Assembly (NCBI RefSeq): GCF_028622875.1
Contig: NZ_CP117709.1
Coordinates: forward strand, 4,777,001-4,841,000
From: Streptomyces sp. MMBL 11-1
GTDB taxonomy: Bacteria; Actinomycetota; Actinomycetes; Streptomycetales; Streptomycetaceae
DNA: 64,000 nt
Reading direction: 5' to 3'
The notes under the pieces are model-generated. The model had not been told where the DNA came from. It searched no databases and saw only the letters and a list, made by a program, of their open reading frames with translations. Shown here piece after piece: positions 1 through 9,334 of this stretch (positions are counted from its first letter, which is position 1; each line of letters starts with the position of its first letter). The position numbers and the translations under genes were made by a program.

Positions 1-1
1 G

Positions 2-1894
2 ATCCTCCCGACCCTCACCGCGGCCGTACTCGCCGTGATCGTCGCCGTCCGCCAGGGCGGCGGCCGGGCCGTCGACGCCGCGACCCAGCTCACGCCCACC
101 GGATCGGTCCCGATCGACCTGGCGCTGCACCTCGACGGCTTCGCCGTTCTGGTCGCCGTCCTCGTGACAGTCGTCGCCACCTGCGTACAGCTCTACTCCA
201 CCGCCTACCTCCGCGACGACGCCCGCTACCCCTCCTACGCGGCCCTCGTCTCCCTCTTCACCTCCGCGATGCTCCTGGTCGTCTACTCAGGCGACCTGAT
301 GGTGCTCCTGGTCGGCTGGGAGATCATGGGCATCTGCTCGTACTTCCTCGTCGGCCACTACTGGGAGACGCCCGAGGCCCGGGCCGCCTCCCTCAAGGCC
401 TTCCTGGTCACCAAGCTCGGCGATGTCCCCTTCCTGATCGGTCTGTTCGCACTCGCCGCCGACACCGGCAGCTTCCGGATCACCAAGATCCTCGCCGCCG
501 TCGGCAACGGTGGGCTCGACCACCCCACCGTCATCGCCCTGCTGCTCCTCGCGGGCGTCGCGGGCAAGTCGGCCCAGTTCCCCCTGCACACCTGGCTGCC
601 CGACGCGATGGCCGGCCCCACCCCCGTCTCCGCGCTCATCCACGCCGCGACGATGGTCGCCGCCGGCATCTACTTCGTGGCCCGGCTGCTGCCCGTCTTC
701 GCGGCCTCCGGCGCGGCGCTCGTCGTCCTCGCCGTGATGGCCGCCGTCACGATGATCGGGTCCGGGCTCGCCGCCCTCGCCCAGGACGACATCAAACGCG
801 TCCTCGCCTACTCGACCATCGGCCAGCTCGGCTACATGTCGGGCGCCCTGGCCGTCGGCGACCGGGGTGCGGCGGTCTTCCACCTGATCTCGCACGGTGC
901 GTTCAAAGCGGTCCTCTTCCTCGCCGCGGGCGTCGTCATCCACGCCGCGGGCACCAACTCGCTCGCCGCCATGTCCCGGATGGGAGGGCTTGCCCGCCGT
1001 ATCCCGGACGCCTTCTGGACGATGACCGTCGCGCTCCTCGCCCTGGCCGCCATCCCGCCGTTCGCCGGCTTCTTCTCCAAGGAAGCCGTCCTCGTCGCCG
1101 CCGAGCACACCGCCCTCGGAGACCGGAGCGTCGCCCCGGCCGCCGCAGGGTGGACGATCCTGATCGCCGGGCTCCTCGCCGCCGTCCTGACCGCCGCCTA
1201 CGCCGTACGCCTCTGGCTCCTGGCCTTCCGCGGGCGCGGCGCGGAAGCCCCCGACCACGGCGGGCAGCCCGCCGCCATGACCTCCGTCCTGTGGATCCTG
1301 GCCGTCCCCACCATCGGCTTCGGCCTCACCGTCGGCATGATCGGCGACTGGTTCGACGGGCACGGCCTCACCCCGTCCCTCACCACCGCCGTCCTCTCCA
1401 CCGGCGTCACGCTCGTCGGCGGCCTCGTCACCTACGGCGCGTGGCGGCACACCACCGCCATCGCCGCCCGCACCCCCATCGGCGCCGTCGCCGCCCACCC
1501 CGGCGTCGAACCCGCCCTCGTCGAAGCCGAGGCCATGACGTCCCACACCGCCGTCTACGGCACCATCGCGGGCGCCCCCGACCCGGCCGACCCCGGCAGG
1601 ATCCTCCTCGGGCCCCTGCACCGCCACGCGGCCACCGGCTTCCACCTCGACGCCCTGTACACGGTGCTCTTCGTCCGGCCCGTCCAGGGAGCCGCCCGCC
1701 TCGTCCGCTTCCTGGACCGCGAGGTCGTCGACACCTACGTCAGCGGATCGGGCGCCGTCACGCGCCTCCTCGGCACCGCCGTCCGCCGGGCCCAGACCGG
1801 CAACGTGCAGACCTACGCCGGCGCCCTGCTCGCCGGATCCCTCGTCCTGGCGATCGCCGCCGTCGTCTTCGCCAACGTCAACGCGGGGTCGTGA
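2..1894 (+). CDS. nuoL: NADH-quinone oxidoreductase subunit L, 5' end cut off by window
   Basis: Membrane subunit of respiratory complex I, one of the antiporter-like proton-pumping subunits. The frame is open from the first bases of the window, so the true start lies upstream. The product is strongly hydrophobic with many membrane segments and carries NuoL/Mrp-type motifs: WEIMGICSYFLVGHYW, KSAQFPLHTWLPDAMAGPTPVSALIHAATMV and DDIKRVLAYSTIGQLGYM, with the conserved lysines and histidines of the proton channel. About 630 residues are present, close to a full-length NuoL. Its stop overlaps the GTG start of nuoM by 4 bases, so translation is probably coupled. Confident assignment. Confidence 0.96.
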   Translation: MLPTLTAAVLAVIVAVRQGGGRAVDAATQLTPTGSVPIDLALHLDGFAVLVAVLVTVVATCVQLYSTAYLRDDARYPSYAALVSLFTSAMLLVVYSGDLMVLLVGWEIMGICSYFLVGHYWETPEARAASLKAFLVTKLGDVPFLIGLFALAADTGSFRITKILAAVGNGGLDHPTVIALLLLAGVAGKSAQFPLHTWLPDAMAGPTPVSALIHAATMVAAGIYFVARLLPVFAASGAALVVLAVMAAVTMIGSGLAALAQDDIKRVLAYSTIGQLGYMSGALAVGDRGAAVFHLISHGAFKAVLFLAAGVVIHAAGTNSLAAMSRMGGLARRIPDAFWTMTVALLALAAIPPFAGFFSKEAVLVAAEHTALGDRSVAPAAAGWTILIAGLLAAVLTAAYAVRLWLLAFRGRGAEAPDHGGQPAAMTSVLWILAVPTIGFGLTVGMIGDWFDGHGLTPSLTTAVLSTGVTLVGGLVTYGAWRHTTAIAARTPIGAVAAHPGVEPALVEAEAMTSHTAVYGTIAGAPDPADPGRILLGPLHRHAATGFHLDALYTVLFVRPVQGAARLVRFLDREVVDTYVSGSGAVTRLLGTAVRRAQTGNVQTYAGALLAGSLVLAIAAVVFANVNAGS

Positions 1895-3684
1895 CCGTGA
1901 TCGATATCAGTGCGTCCGTGATGCAGTTCCTTCTGGCGTTCCTCGTCGTCGCCCCGCTCCTCGGCGCCGTCGCGGCCCTGCTCCCCGCCCCGCCCGGGCT
2001 CAAGGGGAAGAACCCCGACCAGGCCGTGCTCCGCCACGGCGTGACGGTCACCGGCGCCGTCCTCATCGCCGCGATCGTCCTGGCCGTCGGCTTCGACCAC
2101 GACCACCCCGCCACGATGCAGGCGACCACCGACATCAGCTGGATCCCGGCGCTCGACGTCCGCATCCACCTCGGCATCGACGGCATCTCCCTCCCCCTCC
2201 TGGTCCTGACCGCGCTGCTGACCTTCCTCTGCGCGCTGTACAGCTACTTCAAGCTGCCCGCGGGCCCCTCACCGAAGGCTTTCGTCGCCCTCGTCCTCGT
2301 CCTGGAGTCCGGCACCCTCGCCACCTTCGCCGTCCTCGACCTGCTGCTCTTCTTCCTCGCCTTCGAGATGGTCCTCATCCCGATGTACTTCCTCATCGCC
2401 CGCTGGGGCGGCGGCAGGCGGCAGGCGGCCGCCTGGAAGTTCATCCTCTACACCCTGCTCGGCTCGGTCGTCATGCTCCTGGGCATCCTCCTCATCGGGC
2501 TGAAGAGCGGCACCTTCGACATGGTGGCACTCGCCACTGACAACGGCCGGGGCCTCACCACGTCCGTGCAGGTCATCGCCGTCATCGCGATCGGTGTCGG
2601 CCTCGCTGTGAAGACCCCGATGTGGCCCCTGCACAGCTGGCTCCCCGACGCCCACACCGCCGCCCCCACCGTCGGGTCGGTGCTCCTCGCGGGTGTCCTG
2701 CTGAAGATGGGAACGTACGGATTCGTCCGGATCCTGCTCCCCATCGCCCCCGACGGCATGCGGACCTTCGCGCCCTACCTCGCGGCGTTCGCCGTCGTCG
2801 GCATCGTCTACGGCTCCCTCGCCTGCCTGGCGCTGGCCCGTACCGGCGCCAAGGGCGATCTCAAGCGGCTCATCGCCTACTCGTCCGTCGGACACATGGG
2901 CTTCGTCCTGCTCGGCATCGCCACCATGACCCCCACCGGAGTCAACGGCGCGCTCTTCGCCAACATCGCCCACGGCCTCATCACCGGTCTGCTGTTCTTC
3001 CTGGTCGGCGCCGTCAAGGACCGCTACGGCACCGCCGACCTCGACGCCCTCGCCGGAGCGACCGGGGCCGCCCTCTACGGCCGGGCGCCCCGCCTCGGCG
3101 CGCTGCTCGCCTTCGCCGCCATCGCCTCGCTCGGCCTCCCCGGACTCGCCGGATTCTGGGGCGAGATGCTCACCCTGTTCGGCGCGTACAGCCCCGCCGA
3201 AGGCCTCAGCCGCCCCGCGTTCCGCACCTTCATGGCCATCGGGGCGTTCGGCACCCTGCTCACCGCCGCGTACATGCTCATCGTCGTCCGCCGCGTCTGC
3301 ATGGGCGAGCACTCGCCCCACTCCCGGCTGTCGCCCGACGACCGGGCCTCGCAACTGGCGGGCGGCCCGCAAGCAGTGTCACGCCCCCAGCCGTCCGAGG
3401 CCCAGCCGTCAGGCCCCCAGCCGTCCGAGGCCCAGCCGTCAGGCCCCCAGCCCGCCGGTCCTCAGCAGCCCGGCCCTCAGCAGCCCGGCCCTCAGCCGTC
3501 CGAGGCCACCGGAGCCCGGCCCGCCCCCTCCACCACCCCGCAGCTCGCGGACATCCAGGCGTACGAAGCCGCCACCTGGACCCCGCTCGCCGCGTTCACC
3601 GTCCTCGCCGGTCTCTGGCCCGCCGTCCTCCTCGGCCTCACCGACCCGGCCGTGCAGAAGCTCCTCGCAGGAGGCAAGTCGTGA
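1891..3684 (+). CDS. nuoM: NADH-quinone oxidoreductase subunit M
   Basis: Proton-pumping membrane subunit of complex I, 597 residues. The GTG start overlaps the nuoL stop (GTGA). Recognisable segments are LGIDGISLPLLVLTALLTF, LAFEMVLIPMYFLIARWGG and PMWPLHSWLPDAHTAAPTVGSVLLAGVLLKMGTYG, plus GDLKRLIAYSSVGHMGFV. After the last large membrane block comes an unusual hydrophilic stretch rich in Pro, Gln, Ser and Gly (around residues 490-545) encoded by short tandem DNA repeats (about 3379-3510). A final conserved-looking hydrophobic C terminus follows, so the frame is intact. The stop overlaps the nuoN start by 4 bases. Confidence 0.95.
   Translation: MTVIDISASVMQFLLAFLVVAPLLGAVAALLPAPPGLKGKNPDQAVLRHGVTVTGAVLIAAIVLAVGFDHDHPATMQATTDISWIPALDVRIHLGIDGISLPLLVLTALLTFLCALYSYFKLPAGPSPKAFVALVLVLESGTLATFAVLDLLLFFLAFEMVLIPMYFLIARWGGGRRQAAAWKFILYTLLGSVVMLLGILLIGLKSGTFDMVALATDNGRGLTTSVQVIAVIAIGVGLAVKTPMWPLHSWLPDAHTAAPTVGSVLLAGVLLKMGTYGFVRILLPIAPDGMRTFAPYLAAFAVVGIVYGSLACLALARTGAKGDLKRLIAYSSVGHMGFVLLGIATMTPTGVNGALFANIAHGLITGLLFFLVGAVKDRYGTADLDALAGATGAALYGRAPRLGALLAFAAIASLGLPGLAGFWGEMLTLFGAYSPAEGLSRPAFRTFMAIGAFGTLLTAAYMLIVVRRVCMGEHSPHSRLSPDDRASQLAGGPQAVSRPQPSEAQPSGPQPSEAQPSGPQPAGPQQPGPQQPGPQPSEATGARPAPSTTPQLADIQAYEAATWTPLAAFTVLAGLWPAVLLGLTDPAVQKLLAGGKS
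3379..3510 (+). repeat. in-frame tandem repeats within nuoM
   Basis: A 30-base unit beginning ccgtccgaggcccagccgtc occurs twice back to back at 3391-3450. It is followed by degenerate 15-base units of the cctcagcagcccggc type up to about 3500. The repeats stay in frame and encode a Pro/Gln/Ser-rich linker (PSEAQPSGPQ and PQQPG units) in a loop of NuoM. Confidence 0.85.
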
Positions 3685-5288
3685 CCGCGGACCTCAGCAC
3701 CGCCCCGGGCCTGACCGCCCCCGGCACCGGCGACGCCGCCGGAAGCCTCCTCGCCGCCGACACCCCCAGCGTCGTCCAGTCCATCGACTGGCTCGCCATC
3801 GCGCCCCCCACCCTCACCGCGCTCGCCGCCCTGATCGTCCTGGTCGCCGACCTGTTCCTGCCCGCGCACCGCAAACAGCTCCTCGGCTACGGCGCCCTCA
3901 CCGCCCTCGCCGCCGCCCTGGCGCTCCTGGTCCCCCTGCGCGCCGGGGACCGGGCCACCTTCTGCGTCACCACCGGCGCCCAGGCCTGCAGCTACACCGC
4001 CGACCACTTCGCCCTCGTCATCCAGGCCCTCGTCCTCGGCGGCGCGTTCCTCACCGTCCTGCTCTCGCTCGACGACACCCGGAAACTACCGGCGGGGGAG
4101 TTCTGGTTCCTGCTCCTGGCCTCCGCATCCGGGGCCGCCCTGCTGCCCGCCTCCCGCGACCTCGCCACGCTCGTCGTCGCCCTCGAAGTCGCCTCGCTGC
4201 CCGCGTTCGCGCTCGTCGGCATCGTGCGCGGCGACCGCCGCTCCTCCGAGGCCGCGCTGAAGTTCTTCCTGTCCTCCGTCGTCGCCACCGCCGTCATGCT
4301 GCTCGGCGTCAGCTTCGTGTACGCGACCACCGGCACCCTGCACCTCACCGAGATCGCCGCCCGCCTCGACGACGTGCCCCCGGTCCTCGACACCCTCGCC
4401 AAGGCCGGCGTCGCCCTCACCCTCGTCGGCTTCGCCTTCAAGACCGCCGCCGCGCCCTTCCACTTCTGGGTCCCCGACACCTACGTCGGCGCGCCGCTCC
4501 CCATCGCCGCCTATCTCTCCGTCGTCGGGAAGGCCGTCGGGTTCTCGGGGCTCATTCTGGTCACCGTCATCGCGTTCCCCTCCTACGCCGACGTGTGGGG
4601 GCCCGCGATCGCCGTCCTCGCCGCCCTCACCATGACCGTCGGCAACGTCGCGGCCCTCCGCCAGAACGCCGACCGCGCCCGCAGCGCCGTCCGCCTCCTC
4701 GCCTGGTCATCGGTCGCCCAGGCCGGCTACCTCCTGGTCCCGATCGCCGCCGCCGCGTACTCCGGCGACGACCGGATCGGCTCCACCGTGGCGTACGCCC
4801 TCATGTACGCCGTCGTGAACCTGGGGGCGTTCGCGGTCGCCGCCGTCGTCGCCCGCACCCACCCCGGCAACCGGCTCGCCGACTACCGGGGCCTCTACGC
4901 CACCCGTCCGCTCGCGGCCCTGGCCCTCGGATTCTTCCTGCTCTGCCTGGCCGGACTGCCACCCGGCATCATCGGGCTCTTCGCGAAGGTCACCGTCTTC
5001 TCCGCGGCCGTCGACGCGGGCCTCGGCTGGCTCGCCGTGGTCATGGCCGTCAACGTGGTGATCGCTCTCTACTACTACCTTCAGTGGACCGCGATCCTCT
5101 TCCGTACGCCCGAGGGCGCCCCGGAAACCACTGGGGCCGCCACCGGATCCACGGCCTCCGTTCCACCACGCCGATTCGCGATCCCCACCCCGCTCACCAC
5201 GGCGATCGTGCTGACCGCCACCGCCGGAATCCTGCTCTCCGGGGCCCCGCAGGCCGTCCTGCGCTTCGCCTCCGGCAGCCTTTTCTGA
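3681..5288 (+). CDS. nuoN: NADH-quinone oxidoreductase subunit N
   Basis: Third antiporter-like membrane subunit of complex I, 535 residues from the GTG overlapping the nuoM stop. A hydrophilic N terminus of about 35 residues precedes the first helix (IAPPTLTALAALIVLVADLF). Motifs include ALEVASLPAFALVGIVRGDRRSSEAALKFFL, the helix-breaking proton-channel segment AFKTAAAPFHFWVPDTYVGAPLP, and VRLLAWSSVAQAGYLLVP. It ends the visible nuo operon; about 115 non-coding bases separate it from mscL. Confidence 0.95.
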   Translation: MTADLSTAPGLTAPGTGDAAGSLLAADTPSVVQSIDWLAIAPPTLTALAALIVLVADLFLPAHRKQLLGYGALTALAAALALLVPLRAGDRATFCVTTGAQACSYTADHFALVIQALVLGGAFLTVLLSLDDTRKLPAGEFWFLLLASASGAALLPASRDLATLVVALEVASLPAFALVGIVRGDRRSSEAALKFFLSSVVATAVMLLGVSFVYATTGTLHLTEIAARLDDVPPVLDTLAKAGVALTLVGFAFKTAAAPFHFWVPDTYVGAPLPIAAYLSVVGKAVGFSGLILVTVIAFPSYADVWGPAIAVLAALTMTVGNVAALRQNADRARSAVRLLAWSSVAQAGYLLVPIAAAAYSGDDRIGSTVAYALMYAVVNLGAFAVAAVVARTHPGNRLADYRGLYATRPLAALALGFFLLCLAGLPPGIIGLFAKVTVFSAAVDAGLGWLAVVMAVNVVIALYYYLQWTAILFRTPEGAPETTGAATGSTASVPPRRFAIPTPLTTAIVLTATAGILLSGAPQAVLRFASGSLF

Positions 5289-5405
5289 GGCGTTCCGACC
5301 CCGCAAGATCGGTTTGCCCGCGGCCCCCGCCGCAGGGCATGGTCTTGGCTGCATACGTCACGTAATCGGCGTGGACGTGTCGGGAGCAAGAGGAAAGAGA
5401 GAGCA

Positions 5406-5873
5406 GTGCTGAACGGGTTCAAGGACTTCATCCTGCGCGGGAACGTCATCTCGATGGCGATCGGTCTCGCTGTCGGGGCCGCCTTCACCGCCGTCGTCAC
5501 GGGCTTCAGCAACGCTTTCATCACACCGCTGATCGGTCTCGCCACCCGCGGCACCGGAGACTTCAGCAAGGCCTCCTACGAGGTCGACGGCGTCGTGTTC
5601 CCCTACGGCCTCTTCATCAGCGCCGCGATCGCCTTCCTGATCACCGCCGCGGTGCTGTACTTCTGCGTCGTGGTCCCCATGGCCAAGGTGCAGAACCGCT
5701 TCACCAAGGAGGAAGAGGAGGAGGCCGTCGACATCAAGGCCGCCCTCCGCGACTGCCCGCGCTGCTTCAGCGAGATCCCCTCCGTCGCCTCCCGCTGCGG
5801 CCACTGCACCAGCGAGGTCGAGCCCGACCCCGAGGCGCTCTCCCTCGCCAAGCTCCCCGCGCAGCAGCACTGA
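5406..5873 (+). CDS. mscL: large-conductance mechanosensitive channel MscL with C-terminal Cys motifs
   Basis: Pressure-release channel of the cytoplasmic membrane that opens under hypo-osmotic stress; 155 residues from a GTG preceded by a purine-rich gaggaaagagag. The N terminus (MLNGFKDFILRGNVISMAIGLAVGAAF) is the conserved MscL amphipathic helix and first pore helix. The second membrane helix is ISAAIAFLITAAVLYFCVVVPM. The cytoplasmic tail carries CPRC and CGHC pairs, which look like a small zinc-ribbon extension of the kind seen in actinobacterial homologues. The stop codon lies inside the first unit of a tandem repeat array that continues downstream. Confidence 0.95.
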   Translation: MLNGFKDFILRGNVISMAIGLAVGAAFTAVVTGFSNAFITPLIGLATRGTGDFSKASYEVDGVVFPYGLFISAAIAFLITAAVLYFCVVVPMAKVQNRFTKEEEEEAVDIKAALRDCPRCFSEIPSVASRCGHCTSEVEPDPEALSLAKLPAQQH

Positions 5874-5990
5874 ACGGACAGCGGCACTGAACGGAACAGC
5901 AGCACTGAACGGACAGCGGCACTGACCGGAACAGTCGCCCGGACCGGAACGGCAACCCTGACCGGACAGCAGCACTGATCGGAACAGCAG
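5864..5990. repeat. imperfect 17-18 bp tandem repeat starting in the 3' end of mscL
   Basis: About seven units of the form gcagcactgaacggaca / gcggcactgaacggaaca follow one another. The first unit contains the final His codon and TGA stop of mscL, and each of the best-preserved units keeps the cactga core. The later units drift (gtcgcccggaccggaacg). The rest of the stretch up to htpX (about 5991-6252) holds no gene I can support, only the htpX ribosome-binding site at 6241-6246. Confidence 0.85.
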
Positions 5991-6252
5991 CCAGCCCCGA
6001 ACGCGGCGCCGCACGCATACCCGAAGGACCCCCGCACCACGAGGAAGCCCGCCACCCGTACGGCCCAGCGCCCCTCCGTACGGGGCCGGGCGCCCGACCG
6101 GCGCGAACACGCGGCACAGCCCCGCCCTCCGGCCGCACGCACAAGGGAACTAGCTCCTCCCGCCTGGCGTTGACCAGTACAGGAGGCTCCACTGGGGAGT
6201 GGAGCACCACCATGCAAAGGGTTCCCCTGCTGCACCACTTGGAGGGCGTACC

Positions 6253-7116
6253 GTGCACCGCCGGCACAACGGGCTGAAGACCGCCGTACTCCTCGGGGGA
6301 CTGTCCGCTCTCATCATCGTCATCGGCAGCTTCTTCGGACGTACGGGACTCGTCGTCGCACTCCTGGTAGCCGTCGGCACCAACGCCTACGCCTACTGGA
6401 ACAGCGACAAGCTGGCGCTGCGGGCCATGCGCGCCCGGCCCGTCAGCGAGTTCGAGGCGCCTCAGCTCTACCGCATCGTCCGCGAGCTCTCCACGGCGGC
6501 CCGCCAGCCCATGCCGCGCCTCTACATCTCCCCGACGCAGGCGCCCAACGCGTTCGCCACCGGCCGTAACCCGCGCAACGCCGCCGTCTGCTGTACCGAG
6601 GGCATCCTCCAGATCCTCGACGAACGCGAGCTGCGCGGCGTCCTCGGCCACGAGCTGAGCCATGTCTACAACCGGGACATCCTCATCTCGTCCGTCGCCG
6701 GAGCCCTCGCCTCCGTCGTGATGTTCCTGGTCAACTTCGCCTGGCTCATCCCGGTGGGCCGCTCCAACGACGACGAGGGGCCCGGCCTCCTCGGCATGCT
6801 CCTGATCATGATCCTGGGACCGCTCGCCGCCTCCGTCATCCAGCTCGCCGTCAGCCGCTCCCGGGAGTACGAGGCCGACGCCTCCGGGGCCCAGCTCACC
6901 GGCGACCCCCTGGCCCTCGCCAGCGCCTTGCGCAAGCTCGACGCCGGTACGAAACAGCTCCCGCTGCCGCCCGAGCCCAGGATCGAGACCGCGAGCCACA
7001 TGATGATCGCGAACCCGTTCCGTCCCGGCCAGGGAATGGCGAAGATGTTCTCCACCCACCCGCCGATGGCGGAGCGGATCGCCCGACTAGAAGAGATGGC
7101 AGGTCATCGCCCGTGA
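6253..7116 (+). CDS. htpX: HtpX-type membrane zinc metalloprotease
   Basis: Membrane-bound M48 metalloprotease that takes part in membrane-protein quality control under stress; 287 residues. I chose the GTG at 6253 (product [16 protein letters not shown]) because GGAGGG lies 5-10 bases upstream and because this is the usual N terminus of Streptomyces homologues; an upstream ATG at 6199 has no good ribosome-binding site. Two N-terminal membrane helices (about 10-45) precede the catalytic motif HELSH (133-137), with the third zinc ligand expected at E207 in SREYEADA. Two more hydrophobic helices lie between them. The stop overlaps the next gene's start. Confidence 0.93.
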   Translation: MHRRHNGLKTAVLLGGLSALIIVIGSFFGRTGLVVALLVAVGTNAYAYWNSDKLALRAMRARPVSEFEAPQLYRIVRELSTAARQPMPRLYISPTQAPNAFATGRNPRNAAVCCTEGILQILDERELRGVLGHELSHVYNRDILISSVAGALASVVMFLVNFAWLIPVGRSNDDEGPGLLGMLLIMILGPLAASVIQLAVSRSREYEADASGAQLTGDPLALASALRKLDAGTKQLPLPPEPRIETASHMMIANPFRPGQGMAKMFSTHPPMAERIARLEEMAGHRP

Positions 7117-7505
7117 AAACCATCCTGAACGTCATCTGGCTGATCCTCTGCGGATTCTGGATGTTCCTCGGCTACCTGCTCGCGGGCCTCCTGCTCTGCA
7201 TCACCATCATCGGCATCCCCTTCGGGCTCGCCGCCTTCAGGATCGGCGTCTACGCCCTCTGGCCGTTCGGCCACACCGTCGTCGACCGCCGGGACGCCGG
7301 CTCGCCCTCCTGCGTGGGGAACGTCCTCTGGCTGGTCCTCGCCGGCTGGTGGCTCGCCCTCGGCCACATCACCACCGGCATCGCGCTGTGCATCACGATC
7401 ATCGGCATCCCTCTGGGCATCGCCAACTTCAAACTGATCCCCGTCTCCCTCATGCCCTTCGGCAAGGAGATCGTCCGCACGGACCAGCCCTTCGCCGCCC
7501 GGTAG
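7113..7505 (+). CDS. YccF-domain (DUF307) inner-membrane protein
   Basis: Small membrane protein of 130 residues with two copies of a hydrophobic motif, [16 protein letters not shown] and [16 protein letters not shown], diagnostic of the YccF domain family. The family has no firmly established biochemical role. The GTG start overlaps the htpX stop (GTGA), so the two are probably translationally coupled and may act together at the membrane. Confidence 0.88.
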   Translation: MKTILNVIWLILCGFWMFLGYLLAGLLLCITIIGIPFGLAAFRIGVYALWPFGHTVVDRRDAGSPSCVGNVLWLVLAGWWLALGHITTGIALCITIIGIPLGIANFKLIPVSLMPFGKEIVRTDQPFAAR

Positions 7506-7626
7506 CCCGCCCCGCCGCCCACCGGCCGGGCACCCGTCCCGACCTCGACGGACACCCCCCGGGCAACCGAAGGCATGGCTGCGGCGTCTTGGGTTCCAGG
7601 ACGAAGCAAGGGGTAGGTGCAGCCAC

Positions 7627-7899
7627 ATGGGCATCATCAGTTGGATCATTCTCGGGCTGCTCGCCGGAGTCATAGCGAAAATCCTCCTCCCGGGACGCGA
7701 CCCGGGAGGCATCGTCGGCACCACGCTCATCGGTATCGCCGGGGCCTTCGTCGGGGGCTGGCTCTCCAGCAAATTCCTCGACCGCCCCATCAGCAACGAC
7801 TTCTACGACACCGCGACCTGGATCGCCGCCATCGCCGGTTCCCTGGTCCTGCTCATCGCCTACCGGCTGCTGTTCGGCAACTCCCGCGAACGCCGCTGA
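7627..7899 (+). CDS. GlsB/YeaQ/YmgE-type stress membrane protein
   Basis: Ninety residues with three membrane helices and the family's glycine-rich pattern: IISWIILGLLAGVIAKILLPGRDPGGIVGTTLIGIAGAFVGGW. Proteins of this transglycosylase-associated family are widespread and often stress-induced; their molecular role is not settled. It has its own short upstream region, with ggggtagg about 14 bases before the ATG, and is not overlapped by its neighbours. Confidence 0.88.
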   Translation: MGIISWIILGLLAGVIAKILLPGRDPGGIVGTTLIGIAGAFVGGWLSSKFLDRPISNDFYDTATWIAAIAGSLVLLIAYRLLFGNSRERR

Positions 7900-7949
7900 C
7901 CCCGGGGGCGGGCACCCGGGCCCGTGAGCGGCCGGCGGCGCACCTCGCC

Positions 7950-8645
7950 CTACCGCGAGCCCCGTGACGTCATCCCGGTCTCCCGCAACGTCAGGTTCAA
8001 CCGGCCGGCCCGCAGCCCCGCGGCCGGGTCGGCCGGTCCCGCATACACCTTCGGCACCCCGTGGAACGCGAAACGCGACGGCCCGCCGAAGACGAACAGA
8101 TCCCCGGACCGCAACTCCACATCCGTGTAGGGCTGCCCGCGCCCCTCCGTGTTCCCGAAGCGGAACACACACCGCGCCCCGATGCTCAACGACACCACAG
8201 GAGCGCTCGACCGCTCCTCCTTGTCCTGATGCATCCCCATCCGCGCGGTGGCGTCGTAGAAGTTGATCAGCGCGGTATCCGGTGCAAACGTCTCCGCCGC
8301 GCCCTCGTCCCCGTACGCCTCGGCCACCGCCGCCCGCCCCAGATCGCCCAGCCAGTCCGGGAACGCGGCCACCCGGGCACCGTTCACGTCGTCAGCCGTA
8401 CGCGCGTACCGGTACGGCTGCCAGTGCCACCCCAGGCACACCGTCCGCACCGACATCACCCCGCCGCCCGGCAGCACCGTATGCCGCAACGGGACCGGCC
8501 CCCGCGCCCACTGACGGCACGCCGCCACCAACTCCGCACGCTGCTCCACCGACAGCCACTCCGGCACATGGACGGCCCCCGGCGCGACCACCCTCCGCTC
8601 CCGCCGGAAGAGGCCGTCCGAGGACGGCGGAAGCCCTGGCGCCAC
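7950..8645 (-). CDS. alkB: AlkB-family 2-oxoglutarate/Fe(II)-dependent DNA dealkylase
   Basis: Oxidative demethylase that removes 1-methyladenine and 3-methylcytosine lesions; 231 residues from a GTG. Key residues are visible: NFYDATARMGMHQDKEE supplies the H-x-D iron ligands (H139, D141), RFAFHGV the second histidine (H195), and RLNLTLRETG the arginines that bind 2-oxoglutarate (R215, R221). It starts only 3 bases after the stop of ogt on the same strand, so the two alkylation-repair genes form an operon with ogt first. Confident on family, less on lesion preference. Confidence 0.93.
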   Translation of the reverse strand: MAPGLPPSSDGLFRRERRVVAPGAVHVPEWLSVEQRAELVAACRQWARGPVPLRHTVLPGGGVMSVRTVCLGWHWQPYRYARTADDVNGARVAAFPDWLGDLGRAAVAEAYGDEGAAETFAPDTALINFYDATARMGMHQDKEERSSAPVVSLSIGARCVFRFGNTEGRGQPYTDVELRSGDLFVFGGPSRFAFHGVPKVYAGPADPAAGLRAGRLNLTLRETGMTSRGSR

Positions 8646-8648
8646 GGC

Positions 8649-9182
8649 TCAGCCCGCCCCGCCCTCGATCCCCAGCAGCAGCTTCTTCCGCTCCAGCCCG
8701 CCCGCGTACCCCCGCAGCGCCCCGTCCGCCCCGATCACCCGGTGGCACGGCCGCACGACCAGCAACGGGTTGCGCCCGATCGCCGTGCCCACCGCGCGCA
8801 CCCCCGCGCCCGAGGCCCCGACCAGCGCCGCGACCTCCCCGTACGACACCGTGCTCCCGTACGGGATCGACTCCAGCACCGCCCAGACCCGCCGCTGGAA
8901 CTCCGTGCCCGTACCCTCCGCCAGCGGCACGTCGAACCGTGTCGAGCGCCCCGCGAAGTACGCCTCCAACTGCCGGGCGACCTCCGCGAACGCCTCGGGG
9001 GCGTGCCGCCAGCCGTCCTGGACGACCGCGCCGCCCTTCTGGCCGGGCATCGACAACGAACGCAGCTCGACCCCGGCCGTCGCGGGCACACCGGCTGTGT
9101 CCGGCCTGTCCGCCACCACCTCGCCGACCAGCAGCAACTCGCCCAGCGGGCTCTCCACCCGCGCGTACACCGTCGTCGTCAT
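8649..9182 (-). CDS. ogt: methylated-DNA-protein cysteine methyltransferase
   Basis: Suicide enzyme that transfers alkyl groups from O6-alkylguanine (or O4-alkylthymine) to its own cysteine; 177 residues. The active-site motif PCHRVIG is present with the acceptor at C146. It is preceded by the DNA-binding helix segment VSYGEVAALVGASGAGVRAVGTAIGRNPL, which contains the usual RAVG arginine finger. The N-terminal half is the divergent, non-catalytic domain. It lies upstream of alkB in a two-gene repair operon. No Ada-type regulator is adjacent. Confidence 0.94.
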   Translation of the reverse strand: MTTTVYARVESPLGELLLVGEVVADRPDTAGVPATAGVELRSLSMPGQKGGAVVQDGWRHAPEAFAEVARQLEAYFAGRSTRFDVPLAEGTGTEFQRRVWAVLESIPYGSTVSYGEVAALVGASGAGVRAVGTAIGRNPLLVVRPCHRVIGADGALRGYAGGLERKKLLLGIEGGAG

Positions 9183-9334
9183 GCCTTCTCACTTCCCCGG
9201 TCGGTACGGCCAGTCTGCGCTCGCCCGCGGTGCCCCCACCGGCGGTATTCGGACATCGCGCCCGCGCCCCGGGGCCTGGCACACGAAGAGGCACGCCGTC
9301 GAGGTCGGCCCCGGCGGTGTGCCCCCGTTGTGCA

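Noticed and set aside
2622..3680. N-terminal extension of nuoN by about 350 residues
   Set aside because: The extension is an Arg/Pro-rich shadow of nuoM. The GTG at 3681 overlapping the nuoM stop gives the normal NuoN length.
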